Notes: generated by a model not told the origin, from the letters alone. A stretch of 64,000 bases of DNA from CAXMMR01 sp965198995 (GCA_965198995.1 CBDAQG010000002.1:310001-374000); one strand, 5' to 3'. Numbered from the stretch's first letter, positions 54,836-64,000 are shown. Numbers and translations: made by a program.

Positions 54836-57013
54836 CTACTCCTTGACCAGCTCGGGCAGCCAGGGCACGCCGAGGCCGGTCACGTCGTTGTAGCCGGGGG
54901 TGACATAGTTGAAGACGTCGTCAAGGCCCTCGCAGATCTTGGAGCCGCACACCTCCAGGGCAAACGGCGCCAGGGTGAGCACCTCGGGCACCGAATTGAT
55001 CGTCACCACGCGCACCCGGGTGAGGTCATTGGCGTAGCCGCGCAGCACCGCGGTCGGCGCGGTGGGCGGGGTGATCTGGTTGAGGCCGCCGGCCTTGTAG
55101 TTGGCGGCGGTGCCGACGCCGGAGGTGTAGAACAGCGGGTTGGCGAAGCCGACGACCGACTTGCCGCGGGCGAGACGAGCCTGGTCCAGCAACGCGATGG
55201 CGCCGGCCATTAGCGGCGAGGAGAGCGAAGTGCCGCCGATGGGGTTTTCGCAGTACTCGGTGGTGGCACCCGTCTTGATGCAGCCGGAATCGGCGATGGC
55301 GTTGCCGGCGATGGTGAAGGTCTCGCCGAACAGGTAGCCGGTGTAGGGGTCGCCCACCATAGCGACGTCCGGGCTCACGCGCATCGGCTTGGGCAGGGTC
55401 ACGGTGTTGCCGCTGGCCTCGTTGAGCGAGGTGGCCAGCGCGGCCGGCACCAGCGTTGCCTGGTAGGCGGGCTGGGCCTCGATCAGGCTGATGCCGCCGC
55501 CGGAGCCGGAGTAGAAGGCGAAGTCGGAGTAGGTGAGGCCGTCATTGGTGACGGTCTCGAGCCCGGTCGTGGTGATCGAGGTGCCGCTGTTGACCAGGGC
55601 GCCGCCGAGATAGTCGCGGTAGTTGCCCCAGCCGTACTCGATCTTGGTGCCGGCGGCGTTCTTGAGGCCGAGCGAGGTGCCGCCGACGCCGGTGACGTAG
55701 GCGCTGTCGGCCTCGTAGGCGCCGGTGGCGACACCGTTGTTCTGCGACAGGTCGCCGTCGTCGCCGGAGCTGAACAGCACGCTGATGCCCATCGTCGCGG
55801 CGGCCTGGAAGGCCTGGTCCTGCTCGGCGACCGCCGAGGCGGCGATGCTGTCGCCGCCGAAGCTGTAGCTGTTGGTGATGATATCGGCCTGCTTGTTGTA
55901 GATCGTGTTGAGCAGGGCGACGGTGAGCGGGGTGCCGTTGTTGGTGGCGCCGACATAGACGACGCTCGCACCGGGGGCGGTGCCGTGCACCGCCGACAGG
56001 TCGAGCGACTCCTCCTCCCACCAGCCATAGGCGCCGGCGACCTCGGCGGCCGGCACGGTGTAGATGCCGGCCGGGACGATCTCGCGGAAGTTGGCGCTCG
56101 TGAGGGGGGCCAGGCCCTGGTCGCGGGCGTAGCGGTTGCCGTCGGCCTTCAGCGTCGGCGAGGCGTAGGCGTCGATGATGGCGACGGTGACGCCGGCGCC
56201 GTCGAAGGCCACCTTGTCGAAGCCGTAGGCGGCTTTGACCTGGGCCGGCGTGTAGCCGCAGATCAGCCAGGGCAGGCTGGCGTTGTAGGGCGCCGGCTTG
56301 GTGCTGAGCGCGGCCTTGAGGTCACCGTAATAGGTGTCGCAATAGGGCGAGGGCAGGCTGGCGGCGACCGGCGGCGGGGTGACGGCGCTCGCCGTGGCCC
56401 CAGCGGGGGCCCCAGCGGGGGCGACCAGGGCGCCGACGGTCTCGGAGTGGTGCTGCGGCTGCTTGAGGAAGGTGGTGTCGTCGAGCCCCTCGATGGAGAG
56501 GATCTTGCCGGCGAGGGCGGCCGGCACGCTGGGCGCCTCCTTGTTCGCGCGCATCGTCTTGCCGCGATAGGAGTAGGTCGCCTGGGTGACGGCGAAGGTC
56601 CGGCGGAGCTGCGCCACCGTCGCGCGGGCGGCGACGTAGGCGTTGGCCGGCCCGATCTTGACCGCCGACATGCCGGCCGCGCTCAGCATCGATGCGACCG
56701 CGGCGGCGTCGGCGGCGTCGGGGGCGAATTCGGCGCGGAAGGTCGAGGGGCTCAGATAGTGCCCATACATCGGGCTGCCCGGCTTGGCGACCTCGTCGGC
56801 GACCTGCTTGAGCTCGTCGCGGTGGCGCAGCGCCATGTGCACGACGATGTCGACGGGCTGAGCGTCCGCGGCGGCGCCGACGACCGGGGCGGTGGCGACC
56901 CAGCGTGCGACGTTGCCGGTGATGGTGGCGGTGTCGGCGGCGCGGAGCGGAGCGGCGGCCAGGCCGCTCAGGGCGGCGGTGGCGAGCAGCAGAGTTCTTG
57001 TCCTGGTGACCAA
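54836..57013 (-). CDS. S53 family (sedolisin) secreted peptidase
   Basis: This 725-residue exported serine-carboxyl peptidase is active at acid pH in its family. After a signal peptide (LLLATAALSGLAAAPLRA) comes the pro-kumamolisin activation domain (about residues 50-190), a Pro/Ala linker with a duplicated PAGAPAGA, and the catalytic domain. The Glu-Asp pair is in WEEESLDLSAVHG, the nucleophile in NPIGGTSLSSPLMAG and the oxyanion Asp region in FSSGDDGDLSQ. The C-terminal calcium site is NDVTGLGVP. The start is a TTG at 57013 with AAGGA nine bases upstream. Such enzymes suit an acidic habitat. Confidence 0.88.
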   Translation of the reverse strand: MVTRTRTLLLATAALSGLAAAPLRAADTATITGNVARWVATAPVVGAAADAQPVDIVVHMALRHRDELKQVADEVAKPGSPMYGHYLSPSTFRAEFAPDAADAAAVASMLSAAGMSAVKIGPANAYVAARATVAQLRRTFAVTQATYSYRGKTMRANKEAPSVPAALAGKILSIEGLDDTTFLKQPQHHSETVGALVAPAGAPAGATASAVTPPPVAASLPSPYCDTYYGDLKAALSTKPAPYNASLPWLICGYTPAQVKAAYGFDKVAFDGAGVTVAIIDAYASPTLKADGNRYARDQGLAPLTSANFREIVPAGIYTVPAAEVAGAYGWWEEESLDLSAVHGTAPGASVVYVGATNNGTPLTVALLNTIYNKQADIITNSYSFGGDSIAASAVAEQDQAFQAAATMGISVLFSSGDDGDLSQNNGVATGAYEADSAYVTGVGGTSLGLKNAAGTKIEYGWGNYRDYLGGALVNSGTSITTTGLETVTNDGLTYSDFAFYSGSGGGISLIEAQPAYQATLVPAALATSLNEASGNTVTLPKPMRVSPDVAMVGDPYTGYLFGETFTIAGNAIADSGCIKTGATTEYCENPIGGTSLSSPLMAGAIALLDQARLARGKSVVGFANPLFYTSGVGTAANYKAGGLNQITPPTAPTAVLRGYANDLTRVRVVTINSVPEVLTLAPFALEVCGSKICEGLDDVFNYVTPGYNDVTGLGVPWLPELVKE

Positions 57014-57144
57014 GCGGTTAGTCCTTCTTGAGATCGTTCTGAGCGGCTGCGGGGATGACGAGGGTCGAGCCGAACACGTGCGAAGCGATAGGCGTGCCAG
57101 CCTGAGGCCGGCGCGCGAGGACGTGTCGGGTTGTTGCAGGGAGG

Positions 57145-57714
57145 CTACAAACGGCTGGTGTCGGCGCGGCCGGCGGCGGGCTCGGCGAGGCGGGCGAGCA
57201 CGGCGGGGACGTCCGGCAGGATTTCGAACAGGCGGCGCAGGCCGGGGTCGGTGAAGCCGTCCTCGATCGTGGCGTCGAGTGCGGCGAGCAGGCGGGCGGC
57301 CCAGCCGTGCTGGTTGCAGATGAGGATCGGCTTGGAGTGCTGGCCGAGCTGGCGCCAGGTGATGATTTCGACCGTTTCGTCCAGCGTGCCGATGCCGCCC
57401 GGCAGGGTGACGAAGGCGTCGGCACGGTCATACATCAGGCGTTTGCGGTCGTGCATGCTGTCGGTGACGATCATTTCGGTGACGCCGGCATGCGCGACCT
57501 CGAGCCGGGTCAGGAACTCGGGGATGACGCCGAGCACGTGGCCGCCGCCGGCGAGCACCGCGTCGGCGACGAGGCCCATCAGGCCGATTTTGCCGCCGCC
57601 GTAGATGAGAGCAATGCCCTGAGCGGCAAGGCCGGCGCCGAGGGCGCGGGCGGCCTCGGCATGGCGGGGGTCGTTACCGGTTCTGGAGCCGCAGAAGACG
57701 GCTACGGTGCGCAT
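57145..57714 (-). CDS. LOG family protein (TIGR00730, nucleotide 5'-monophosphate phosphoribohydrolase-like)
   Basis: This 189-residue Rossmann-fold protein has the catalytic motif LPGGIGTLDETVEI with GGGKIGLMGLVADAV and the downstream DRADAF. Members cleave nucleoside monophosphates (cytokinin precursors or AMP/CMP) to base and ribose 5-phosphate. The ATG at 57714 starts MRTVAVFCGSRTGNDPRHAE, the usual N-terminus; the upstream frame is repeat-derived. It lies between the sedolisin and the aromatic amino acid operon. Confidence 0.9.
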   Translation of the reverse strand: MRTVAVFCGSRTGNDPRHAEAARALGAGLAAQGIALIYGGGKIGLMGLVADAVLAGGGHVLGVIPEFLTRLEVAHAGVTEMIVTDSMHDRKRLMYDRADAFVTLPGGIGTLDETVEIITWRQLGQHSKPILICNQHGWAARLLAALDATIEDGFTDPGLRRLFEILPDVPAVLARLAEPAAGRADTSRL

Positions 57715-57721
57715 TAAGACA

Positions 57722-57837
57722 GCGCTTCTTTTTTGAAAAAAAGAAGCAAAAAACTTTTGTCTGATAAGATCATTGGCACTGCGGAAAATCCTGATTTGAT
57801 AAAGTTTTTTGCTTCTTTTTTTCAAAAAAGAAGCGCT
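57722..57837. repeat. Family T pair, copy 7 (perfect inverted repeat)
   Basis: The left half AGCGCTTCTTTTTTGAAAAA and onward is an exact reverse complement of the right half over about 37 bases, with a spacer of about 40 bases. This is the best-preserved copy. Its right end supplies the TAA stop of tyrA. Confidence 0.8.
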
Positions 57838-58724
57838 TACGCTTGCTTTCTTTCAATCAGCGATCGCCGGATTTTACGCCCGCGCGTCACCTTGTCGGTG
57901 ATGTAGTCGCCGTCGCCCCAGCGGATGGCGCGGGCCATCGCCTGGGCGTCCTCGGTGAAGCGGGCGAGCATTTCGAGCAGCGCCTCGCGGTTGTTGAGGA
58001 AGACGTCGCGCCACATCGTCGGGTCGGAGGCGGCGATGCGGGTGAAATCGCGAAAGCCGGAGGCGGCGAAGTTCAGCACCTCGTCGCGGGTTTCGTCGGC
58101 GAGGTCGTCGGCGGTGCCGCAGATGGTGAAGGCGAGCAGATGCGGCAGGTGGCTGACGATGGCGAGCACGCGGTCGTGGTGGGCTGGGTCCATGATGCGG
58201 GTCATGGCGCCGCAGCGGCGCCAGAGCTCGGCGACGGCGTCCACGGCGGCGGGCTCGGTGCCGGGCGGCGGGGTGAGCAGGGTCCAGCGGCCGTCGAACA
58301 GCTCGGTGAAGCCGGCGTCGGGGCCGGAGTGCTCGGTGCCGGCGAGCGGGTGGGCGGGGACGAAGTGGACGCCGGCGGGGATGTGCGGGCCGACGTCGCG
58401 GATGACCGACATCTTGGTCGAGCCGACGTCGGTGAGGATGGCGCCGGGGGCCAGGTGGGGGGCGATGGCGGCGGCGATCCCGGCATAGGCGCCGACCGGG
58501 GCGCAGAGCATGACGCAGTCGGCGCCGCGCACGGCCTCGGCGGGGCTGGGCTCGACGCGGTCGGCGATGGCGAGCTGGCGGAGGCGGTCCAGCGTCGCCA
58601 CGCTGTGGTCGGTGACAACGACCTCGGCCGCAAGGCCGCCGCGGGCGCGGGCGATGCGGGCGACGGAGCTGCCGATCAGGCCGACGCCGACCAGAGCGAG
58701 GCGCTGGAACAGCGGCTCAGCCAT
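57837..58724 (-). CDS. tyrA: Prephenate/arogenate dehydrogenase
   Basis: This 295-residue NAD(P)-dependent enzyme of tyrosine synthesis has the dinucleotide motif ALVGVGLIGSSVARIARARG at its N-terminus. Conserved active-site stretches are LTDVGSTKMSVI, VPAHPLAGTEHSGPDAG and IVSHLPHLLAF with its histidine. It converts prephenate to 4-hydroxyphenylpyruvate, or arogenate to tyrosine. It is third in the operon after the chorismate mutase and hisC, overlapping hisC by 8 bases. Confidence 0.92.
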   Translation of the reverse strand: MAEPLFQRLALVGVGLIGSSVARIARARGGLAAEVVVTDHSVATLDRLRQLAIADRVEPSPAEAVRGADCVMLCAPVGAYAGIAAAIAPHLAPGAILTDVGSTKMSVIRDVGPHIPAGVHFVPAHPLAGTEHSGPDAGFTELFDGRWTLLTPPPGTEPAAVDAVAELWRRCGAMTRIMDPAHHDRVLAIVSHLPHLLAFTICGTADDLADETRDEVLNFAASGFRDFTRIAASDPTMWRDVFLNNREALLEMLARFTEDAQAMARAIRWGDGDYITDKVTRGRKIRRSLIERKQA

Positions 58725-59820
58725 GCGGCTCCGCCTCGTTGCTGCGGGCGAAGGCCTCGAAGGCGGCGGCGACCAGCTCGACCTCCTCGGTGGTGCCGAT
58801 GGTGACGCGCAGGTGCGCGGGCAGGCCGTAGCCGCCGACGGCGCGCACGATCAGGCCGCGGCGGCGCAGGCTGGCATCGGCCGCCGCGGCGCGTTCGGGC
58901 GAGCCGCAATCGACCAGGATGAAGTTGGCCTCGCTGGGCGTGCTCGGCAGGCCGACGGCGGCGAGGCGGGCGGCCAGGGCGGCGCGAGTGCGGGCGTTGT
59001 GCTCGGCGCAGCGCTCGACCCAGCCGGGCTCGCAGAGGGCGGCGATGCCGGCGGCGGAGGCCGGGACGCTGACGTTGAACGGGCTGCGGATGCGGTTCAT
59101 CGCGTCGACGATGGCGGGCGGCGCGTAGGCCCAGCCGAGCCGGGCGCCGCCGAGGCCCCACATTTTGGAGAAGGTGCGCAGCATCACGGTGTTGTCGCCG
59201 GCCTCGACCAGGGCGGCGCCGGGCTCGTAATCGGCCCTCGTCACGTATTCGGCGTAGGCGGCGTCGAGCACCAGCAGCACGTCTTCGGGCAAATGGCGGC
59301 GGAGCTGGGTGAGGGCGTCGCGGTCGATCAGGGTGCCGGTCGGGTTGTTCGGGTTGGCGATGAAGACGAGGCGGGTGGCGGGGGTGACGGCGGCGAGCAG
59401 GGCGTCGACGTCGGTGGTGAGGTGGCGCTCGGCGGCGTGGATGACGGTGCAGCCGGCGTAGCGGCCGGCGATCTCGTACATGGAGAAGCCGTGCCGGGAC
59501 ATCAGCAGCTCGGTGCCGTGGCCGCCATAGATCAAGGCGAGCTGGTAGATCAGGTCGTCCGAGCCGGCGCCGCAGACCACGCGCTCGGGGTCGAGGCCGA
59601 AGCGGGCGGCGATGGCCTGGCGGAGGGCGGCGGCCGAGCCGTCCGGGTAGCGGTGCAGCCCGGCGGCGGCGGCGGCGGCGGCGGCGATGGCGGTGGGCGG
59701 CGGGCCGAAGGCGCCCTCGTTGGAGGACAGCTTGATCACCCGCTCGACACCTGCGACGCGGCTCTCGCCGCTGCGGTAGGGCGCGATGGTCAGCACTTCG
59801 GGACGGGGCCGCGGGCTCAT
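58717..59820 (-). CDS. hisC: Histidinol-phosphate/aromatic aminotransferase
   Basis: This 367-residue PLP aminotransferase is of the HisC type. The Schiff-base lysine is in LRTFSKMWGLGGARLGWAYA; other features are KLSSNEGAFGPPP, IANPNNPTGTLI and LDAAYAEYV. Because it sits between a chorismate mutase and tyrA, its main job here is probably transamination of prephenate or hydroxyphenylpyruvate, as in the HisC2 paralogues of many alphaproteobacteria, rather than histidine synthesis. The start overlaps the chorismate mutase stop (ATGA). Confidence 0.9.
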   Translation of the reverse strand: MSPRPRPEVLTIAPYRSGESRVAGVERVIKLSSNEGAFGPPPTAIAAAAAAAAGLHRYPDGSAAALRQAIAARFGLDPERVVCGAGSDDLIYQLALIYGGHGTELLMSRHGFSMYEIAGRYAGCTVIHAAERHLTTDVDALLAAVTPATRLVFIANPNNPTGTLIDRDALTQLRRHLPEDVLLVLDAAYAEYVTRADYEPGAALVEAGDNTVMLRTFSKMWGLGGARLGWAYAPPAIVDAMNRIRSPFNVSVPASAAGIAALCEPGWVERCAEHNARTRAALAARLAAVGLPSTPSEANFILVDCGSPERAAAADASLRRRGLIVRAVGGYGLPAHLRVTIGTTEEVELVAAAFEAFARSNEAEPHG

Positions 59821-60656
59821 GAGGCGCTCGACGGGGTGGCGTAGGCGCCGAGGATGGCGGGTGCGGAGGTGAGCGACAGCGCCTGGGCCAGGGCGGCAAG
59901 GCGGGTGGCGAGGCGGGGCGCGAGGCCGTCGTCTCCCGCCTCGACGAAGCCATCGAGCTCGACCAGCGCGTGCTCGCCCTGCAGGATCGTGCGGGTGGTG
60001 GGCAGGCCGGCGGCGGCGAGGGCGGCGTCGAGGCGGGGCCGGGTGGTGTGCGGCGGCAGGGCGAGGGCGAGCAGGGTGCGGTCGTCGCCGCTCGGGTCGG
60101 GCGGGCTCGCGGCCACCACCAGCGCCGTGGCGCCGGGCGCCTCGGCCGGGGCTGCGCGCCAGAACGGCAGGCGGCCGACCACGTGCAGGCGCCCGGCGGC
60201 GTGATCGAGCAGCGCCGGCCACCAGGCGGGCGCCGACCCGGCCGGCATCGGCAGGACGGCGACGGTGGCCACACCGGCGCGCAGGTCGGCGATGGCATCG
60301 GCGGCGGCTGGCCGGGTGGTGAGCGGGGTCAGGGCGCCGAACTGCTCGCGGGCGAGGGCGATCAGGGCGGGATCGTCGGCGCCGACGCTGATCGAGAACG
60401 GGCCCTGCAGCGCCGTCGAGCCGGCGAGCAGCTCGCGCCAGACGCGGATGATGGTTTGCGGCTGCAGGTGGCCGAGATCTTGGCCGAGCAGGCGGCGCAG
60501 GATCGTCGCCTCGCGGCCGGGCCGGATCTTGACCGGGCCCTTGACGGCGAGGGCACCGATCCGGGCCGAGAGCGCCGCGCGCTGCACGAGGGCGGCGAGC
60601 AGGGCGTCGTCGGTGCGATCGAGCGCGTCGCGCAGCTCTGCTAAGGTGTCGGACAT
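59817..60656 (-). CDS. Chorismate mutase with a degenerate C-terminal domain
   Basis: The protein has 279 residues. The first 90 or so form an AroQ-type chorismate mutase: LRDALDRTDDALLAALVQRA, with LKG-like AVKGP and RPGREATILRRL supplying the catalytic Arg/Lys/Arg. The rest (about 95-279) has the two-lobe layout of prephenate dehydratase plus a short ACT-like end, but no GxxGSYS or TRF motif of active dehydratases. It would feed prephenate to the HisC and TyrA encoded downstream; the C-terminal part may be regulatory. Operon overlap with hisC is 4 bases. Confidence 0.82.
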   Translation of the reverse strand: MSDTLAELRDALDRTDDALLAALVQRAALSARIGALAVKGPVKIRPGREATILRRLLGQDLGHLQPQTIIRVWRELLAGSTALQGPFSISVGADDPALIALAREQFGALTPLTTRPAAADAIADLRAGVATVAVLPMPAGSAPAWWPALLDHAAGRLHVVGRLPFWRAAPAEAPGATALVVAASPPDPSGDDRTLLALALPPHTTRPRLDAALAAAGLPTTRTILQGEHALVELDGFVEAGDDGLAPRLATRLAALAQALSLTSAPAILGAYATPSSAS

Positions 60657-60690
60657 TTGTCGCAGGGATACCTTATGGAAAGCCGGGGTC

Positions 60691-60715
60691 CTAGGGGAGC
60701 GGCCGGCTCCCCTAG
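60691..60715 (+). other. Strong hairpin in the metX leader
   Basis: CTAGGGGAGC-GGCCG-GCTCCCCTAG has a perfect 10-base stem, 35 bases before the preferred metX ATG. It could be an attenuator or part of a leader RNA. Standard SAM-II riboswitch sequence motifs were looked for and not found. Confidence 0.4.
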
Positions 60716-60749
60716 CCTTCCTGCCTGTCTACCCTTATCTGCCCTCGGG

Positions 60750-61915
<1,166 letters not shown>

Positions 61916-61919
<4 letters not shown>

Positions 61920-62563
61920 AGGGCGAGGGACGGGCACGGGCCGGCCATGACGTCCGGCTCGACCTGCGGCTGATGGCCGAGATGATCGCGCCGGGCTCGC
62001 GGGTGCTCGACATCGGCAGCGGCGACGGCTCGCTGATCGACCACCTGTTTCGCAACCGTCGCTGCGACGCGCGCGGGCTCGAGCTCGACATGGCGGAGGT
62101 CACGCGCTCGGTCGCGCATGGGCTGCCGGTGATGCATGGCGACGCCGACAACGACCTGGCGCAGTATCCCGACGGCGCGTTCGACACGGTGGTGCTGTCG
62201 CGCACGCTGCAGGCGGTGGAGCGGCCGCGCGAGGTGCTGCGGCAGATGCTGCGGATCGGCACCCGGGCGATTGTCAGTTTTCCCAATTTCGGCCACTGGC
62301 AGGTGCGGCTGCAGCTGCTCGGGCGCGGGCGGATGCCGATGACGCGGGCCTGGGGGCGGCCGTGGCACGAGACGCCGAACATCCATCCCTGCACGGTGCG
62401 CGACTTCGTCGAGCTGTGCCGGCAGGACGGCTACGTGGTCGAGCGCTGGCTGGCGGTGGACGAGGCGGGGCGGCGGGCGCCGTGGGCGCGCTCGATCTGG
62501 CTGGCTAACCTGTTCGGCGAACAGGCTTTGTTCCTGCTCAGGAAGCAAGCGGTTCTTTTTTGA
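61916..62563 (+). CDS. metW: Methionine biosynthesis protein MetW
   Basis: This 215-residue methyltransferase-fold protein has the SAM-binding motif VLDIGSGDGSLIDHL near residue 30 and MetW-specific RTLQAVERPREVLRQMLRIG, IVSFPNFGHWQVRLQLL and WHETPNIHPCTVRDF. It works with MetX, probably stabilising it; its own reaction is not established. It is translationally coupled through a GTGA overlap. The last residues (KQAVLF) and the TGA stop come from a family T hairpin, so the original C-terminus has been replaced. Confidence 0.92.
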
Positions 62564-62666
62564 AAAAAAGAACCAAAAAACTTTTGTATACAGAGGCATT
62601 TGCCCTCGACGGTGTGGCGGCGCGAGTACAAGTTTTTTGCTTCTTTTTTGCAAAAAAGAAGCGCTT
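62549..62666. repeat. Family T inverted hairpin pair, copy 8
   Basis: The left hairpin GGTTCTTTTTTGAAAAAAAG, closing AACC, contains the metW stop codon. The right hairpin GCTTCTTTTTTGCAAAAAAG, closing AAGC, ends just before the beta-propeller gene. The spacer is about 43 bases. Confidence 0.75.
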
Positions 62667-62675
62667 CTTTTCAGC

Positions 62676-63674
62676 ATGAAATTCGCCTTGCCTGTCGCCC
62701 TTTGCCTGCTGAGCTTGCCGCTGGCCGCCCAGCCGGTGCCGCCGCCGTTGCCCGCGACGCTCCAGGAGGTGGCCGACATCCGCGGGCCGGACGGGCCGGG
62801 GCTGTGGGACGAGATCAACCTCGACACCACGAGCCAGCGCGCCTTCATCGCCCGCCAGCGCGGCGTGACGGTGCTCGACCTCAAGACGCTGCAGGTGCTG
62901 CCCGCGACCATGCCCGGGCAAGACATCCACGTCGCCTTGCCGCTGCCGATGGGACGGCTGCTGACGACCAGCGCCAGCACCGGGCTGGTCTCCATTATCG
63001 ACCAGTCGAACGGGGCGCTGCGGGCGGTTATCACCAACCTGTCCGACCCGGACGCGGCGATCGTCGAGCCGCAGACCGGCGACGTGCTGGTGGCGGAGAA
63101 GCACAGCGGGGTGCTCACCGTGGTCGACCCGCAGGCGGGGATGGCGCTCAGCCGGATCCAGGTCGGCGGCCAGATCGACGGCGTGCAGGCGGAGGGCACC
63201 GGCCGCGTCTGGGTGGTGGTGAGCGACCAGGACCTGCTGGCGCTGGTCGACCTGGCGCAGCGCCGGGTGGTTAACCGCTACAAGCTGGCGGGGTGCCAGC
63301 ATCCGACGTCGATCGACGACATGCCCTCGCTCGGACGCCTCGTCGTCGCCTGCAGCAATGGCGTCGCCAAGGTGCTGTCCGGCGTCAATGGCGAGGATCT
63401 CGGCACGGTGGCGGTCGGGCCGAACCCGGGGGCGGTGATGTTCGCCGACGCCAAGGCGTGGGTGCCGAGCGCGTCCGGCCTGCTCACCGCCATCTCGCTG
63501 GTGCCGACCGGGGCGCTGGCGGCGCAGTATCGCACCCGGCCCGGCGCGCGCACGGGAGCGTTCGACGCGCTCAGCCGGCGATTCTACCTGCCGTATGGGA
63601 GGATCATCGGCAGCGGGGACCGTCAGACGCTGGCGGCGGGTAGCTTTGGCATTCTGGTGTTGCAGGGGCAGTAG
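62676..63674 (+). CDS. Exported YncE-like beta-propeller protein
   Basis: This 332-residue protein has a signal peptide (MKFALPVALCLLSLPLAA). The mature part is made of WD40/YVTN-like blades: QRAFIARQRGVTVLDLKTLQ, GLVSIIDQSNGALRAV, GVLTVVDPQAGMALSRI, LLALVDLAQRRVVNRY. It is a seven-bladed-propeller-type protein of unknown ligand, likely periplasmic. The ATG at 62676 gives a clean signal peptide and lies just after a family T repeat that may have been inserted at the promoter. Confidence 0.75.
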   Translation: MKFALPVALCLLSLPLAAQPVPPPLPATLQEVADIRGPDGPGLWDEINLDTTSQRAFIARQRGVTVLDLKTLQVLPATMPGQDIHVALPLPMGRLLTTSASTGLVSIIDQSNGALRAVITNLSDPDAAIVEPQTGDVLVAEKHSGVLTVVDPQAGMALSRIQVGGQIDGVQAEGTGRVWVVVSDQDLLALVDLAQRRVVNRYKLAGCQHPTSIDDMPSLGRLVVACSNGVAKVLSGVNGEDLGTVAVGPNPGAVMFADAKAWVPSASGLLTAISLVPTGALAAQYRTRPGARTGAFDALSRRFYLPYGRIIGSGDRQTLAAGSFGILVLQGQ

Positions 63675-63677
63675 GGA

Positions 63678-63778
63678 AGCGCTTCTTTTTTGAAAAGAAA
63701 GCAAAAAACTTTTGCTCATAAGTGACGTATCCACAAGCGAAAGTTTTTTGGTCCTTTTTTTCAAAAAAGGACTGCTTT
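63678..63778. repeat. Family T inverted hairpin pair, copy 9
   Basis: The left hairpin is damaged (GCTTCTTTTTTGAAAAGAAA). The right hairpin GTCCTTTTTTTCAAAAAAGG, closing AC, carries base changes on both sides of the stem that keep pairing. It separates the convergent propeller and GNAT genes. Confidence 0.7.
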
Positions 63779-63779
63779 C

Positions 63780-64000
63780 TTACTTGGCTCGTATCATCGC
63801 GACGTGCGGGATGCCGGCCTCCATGAACTCTTCGCCTTCGGCCGTGTAGCCGAGCCGTTCGTAAAAGCCGAGGGCGTGGGTTTGCGCGTTCAGCGCCAGC
63901 AGGGTGATGGCATGGGGCAGCAGGCCTGGCAGCGCGGCCATCAGCGCGCGGCCGGCGCCGTGGCGGCGTCTTGGGGCGAGGACGGCGACGCGGCCGACAT
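63780..64000 (-). CDS. GNAT-family N-acetyltransferase, partial
   Basis: The C-terminal 73 residues of a minus-strand gene whose 5' end is beyond the window are present. The acetyl-CoA-binding motif A is seen in VLAPRRRHGAGRALMAAL, followed by LNAQTHALGFYERLGYTAEG and the ending EFMEAGIPHVAMIRAK. This pattern fits small GNAT enzymes of the ElaA/YjgM-like group. The acceptor cannot be assigned. It ends in TAA close to a family T repeat. Confidence 0.8.
   Translation of the reverse strand, partial: VGRVAVLAPRRRHGAGRALMAALPGLLPHAITLLALNAQTHALGFYERLGYTAEGEEFMEAGIPHVAMIRAK

Noticed and set aside
57722..57837. Classical rho-independent terminators
   Set aside because: The hairpins have A/T-rich stems and the T-runs lie before or inside the stem instead of after it, so they do not fit the standard model, although a role at gene ends is not excluded.
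60657..60749. SAM-II riboswitch upstream of metX
   Set aside because: The characteristic GCUAAA-containing pseudoknot segments are not present.

Overview
The window is about 64 kb of very GC-rich chromosomal DNA, clearly alphaproteobacterial. The best fit is the Acetobacteraceae or a close Rhodospirillales relative. This is inferred from gene content and order: ribF-ileS-lspA-DUF3035-mutL, the rhizobial/acetobacterial type of glycerol ABC transporter (glpSTPQ with glpD and glpR), the chorismate mutase-hisC-tyrA operon, metXW, nadABC and a secreted sedolisin. No phage, plasmid, transposase, rRNA or CRISPR was seen. Most of the window is ordinary housekeeping and metabolic chromosome.

Layout. 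1-6.5 kb (minus): glycerol uptake and oxidation (glpR, glpD, two ABC ATPases, two permeases; the binding protein probably lies just left of the window). 6.7-10.6 kb: small enzymes (a 2OG-Fe(II) oxygenase-like protein, a VOC protein, a phosphotransferase, a nitrilase-fold amidohydrolase, a MOSC protein). 10.8-14.1 kb: a phage-shock (Psp) envelope-stress locus with pspF divergent from pspA-pspB and an apparently undescribed third membrane protein, plus a small membrane protein behind a strong sigma-54 promoter. 14.2-21 kb: a sulfotransferase, a GMC oxidoreductase, an aminotransferase, an aldo/keto reductase and a hydratase. 21.6-30.5 kb: ribF, ileS, lspA, a DUF3035 lipoprotein, mutL and an M20 amidohydrolase. 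30.5-38 kb: class I aldolase, an orphan tadB, a VOC ring-cleaving dioxygenase, a putative lipoprotein, a SYLF protein, a phosphohistidine-type phosphatase and a two-gene ABC-2 exporter. 38-42.5 kb: a PPP phosphatase, a degenerate HldE homologue, moaE-moaD, a lipoprotein and pgsA. 42.5-48.2 kb: an HxlR/QorB pair, a DsbA-like protein and nadABC. 48.3-54 kb: an ArsB-type permease, a YdcZ-type protein, an RTX-like protein facing an ABC exporter, and apt. 54-64 kb: tRNA-Pro, the sedolisin, a LOG protein, the aromatic amino acid operon, metX-metW, a beta-propeller protein and a partial GNAT.

The intergenic DNA is unusually structured. Two dispersed repeat families fill many gaps. Family R is a composite element with terminal inverted repeats of the type AAGGCCAGGGGCTCTGCCCC. 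Family T is a pair of inverted A/T-rich hairpins with a short spacer. Both tend to end exactly at stop codons, usually TAA, of the neighbouring genes. There are also three tandem arrays: a 5-bp array before the hydratase gene, and two 14-bp arrays, one at the lspA start and one upstream of mutL.

The items most worth following are the new Psp-operon membrane protein and the sigma-54 small gene, the complementary defects of the two glycerol ABC ATPases, the HldE homologue that has lost catalytic motifs in both domains, and the structural constraint visible in repeat family T. All functional calls rest on motif recognition by eye; no database search was run.
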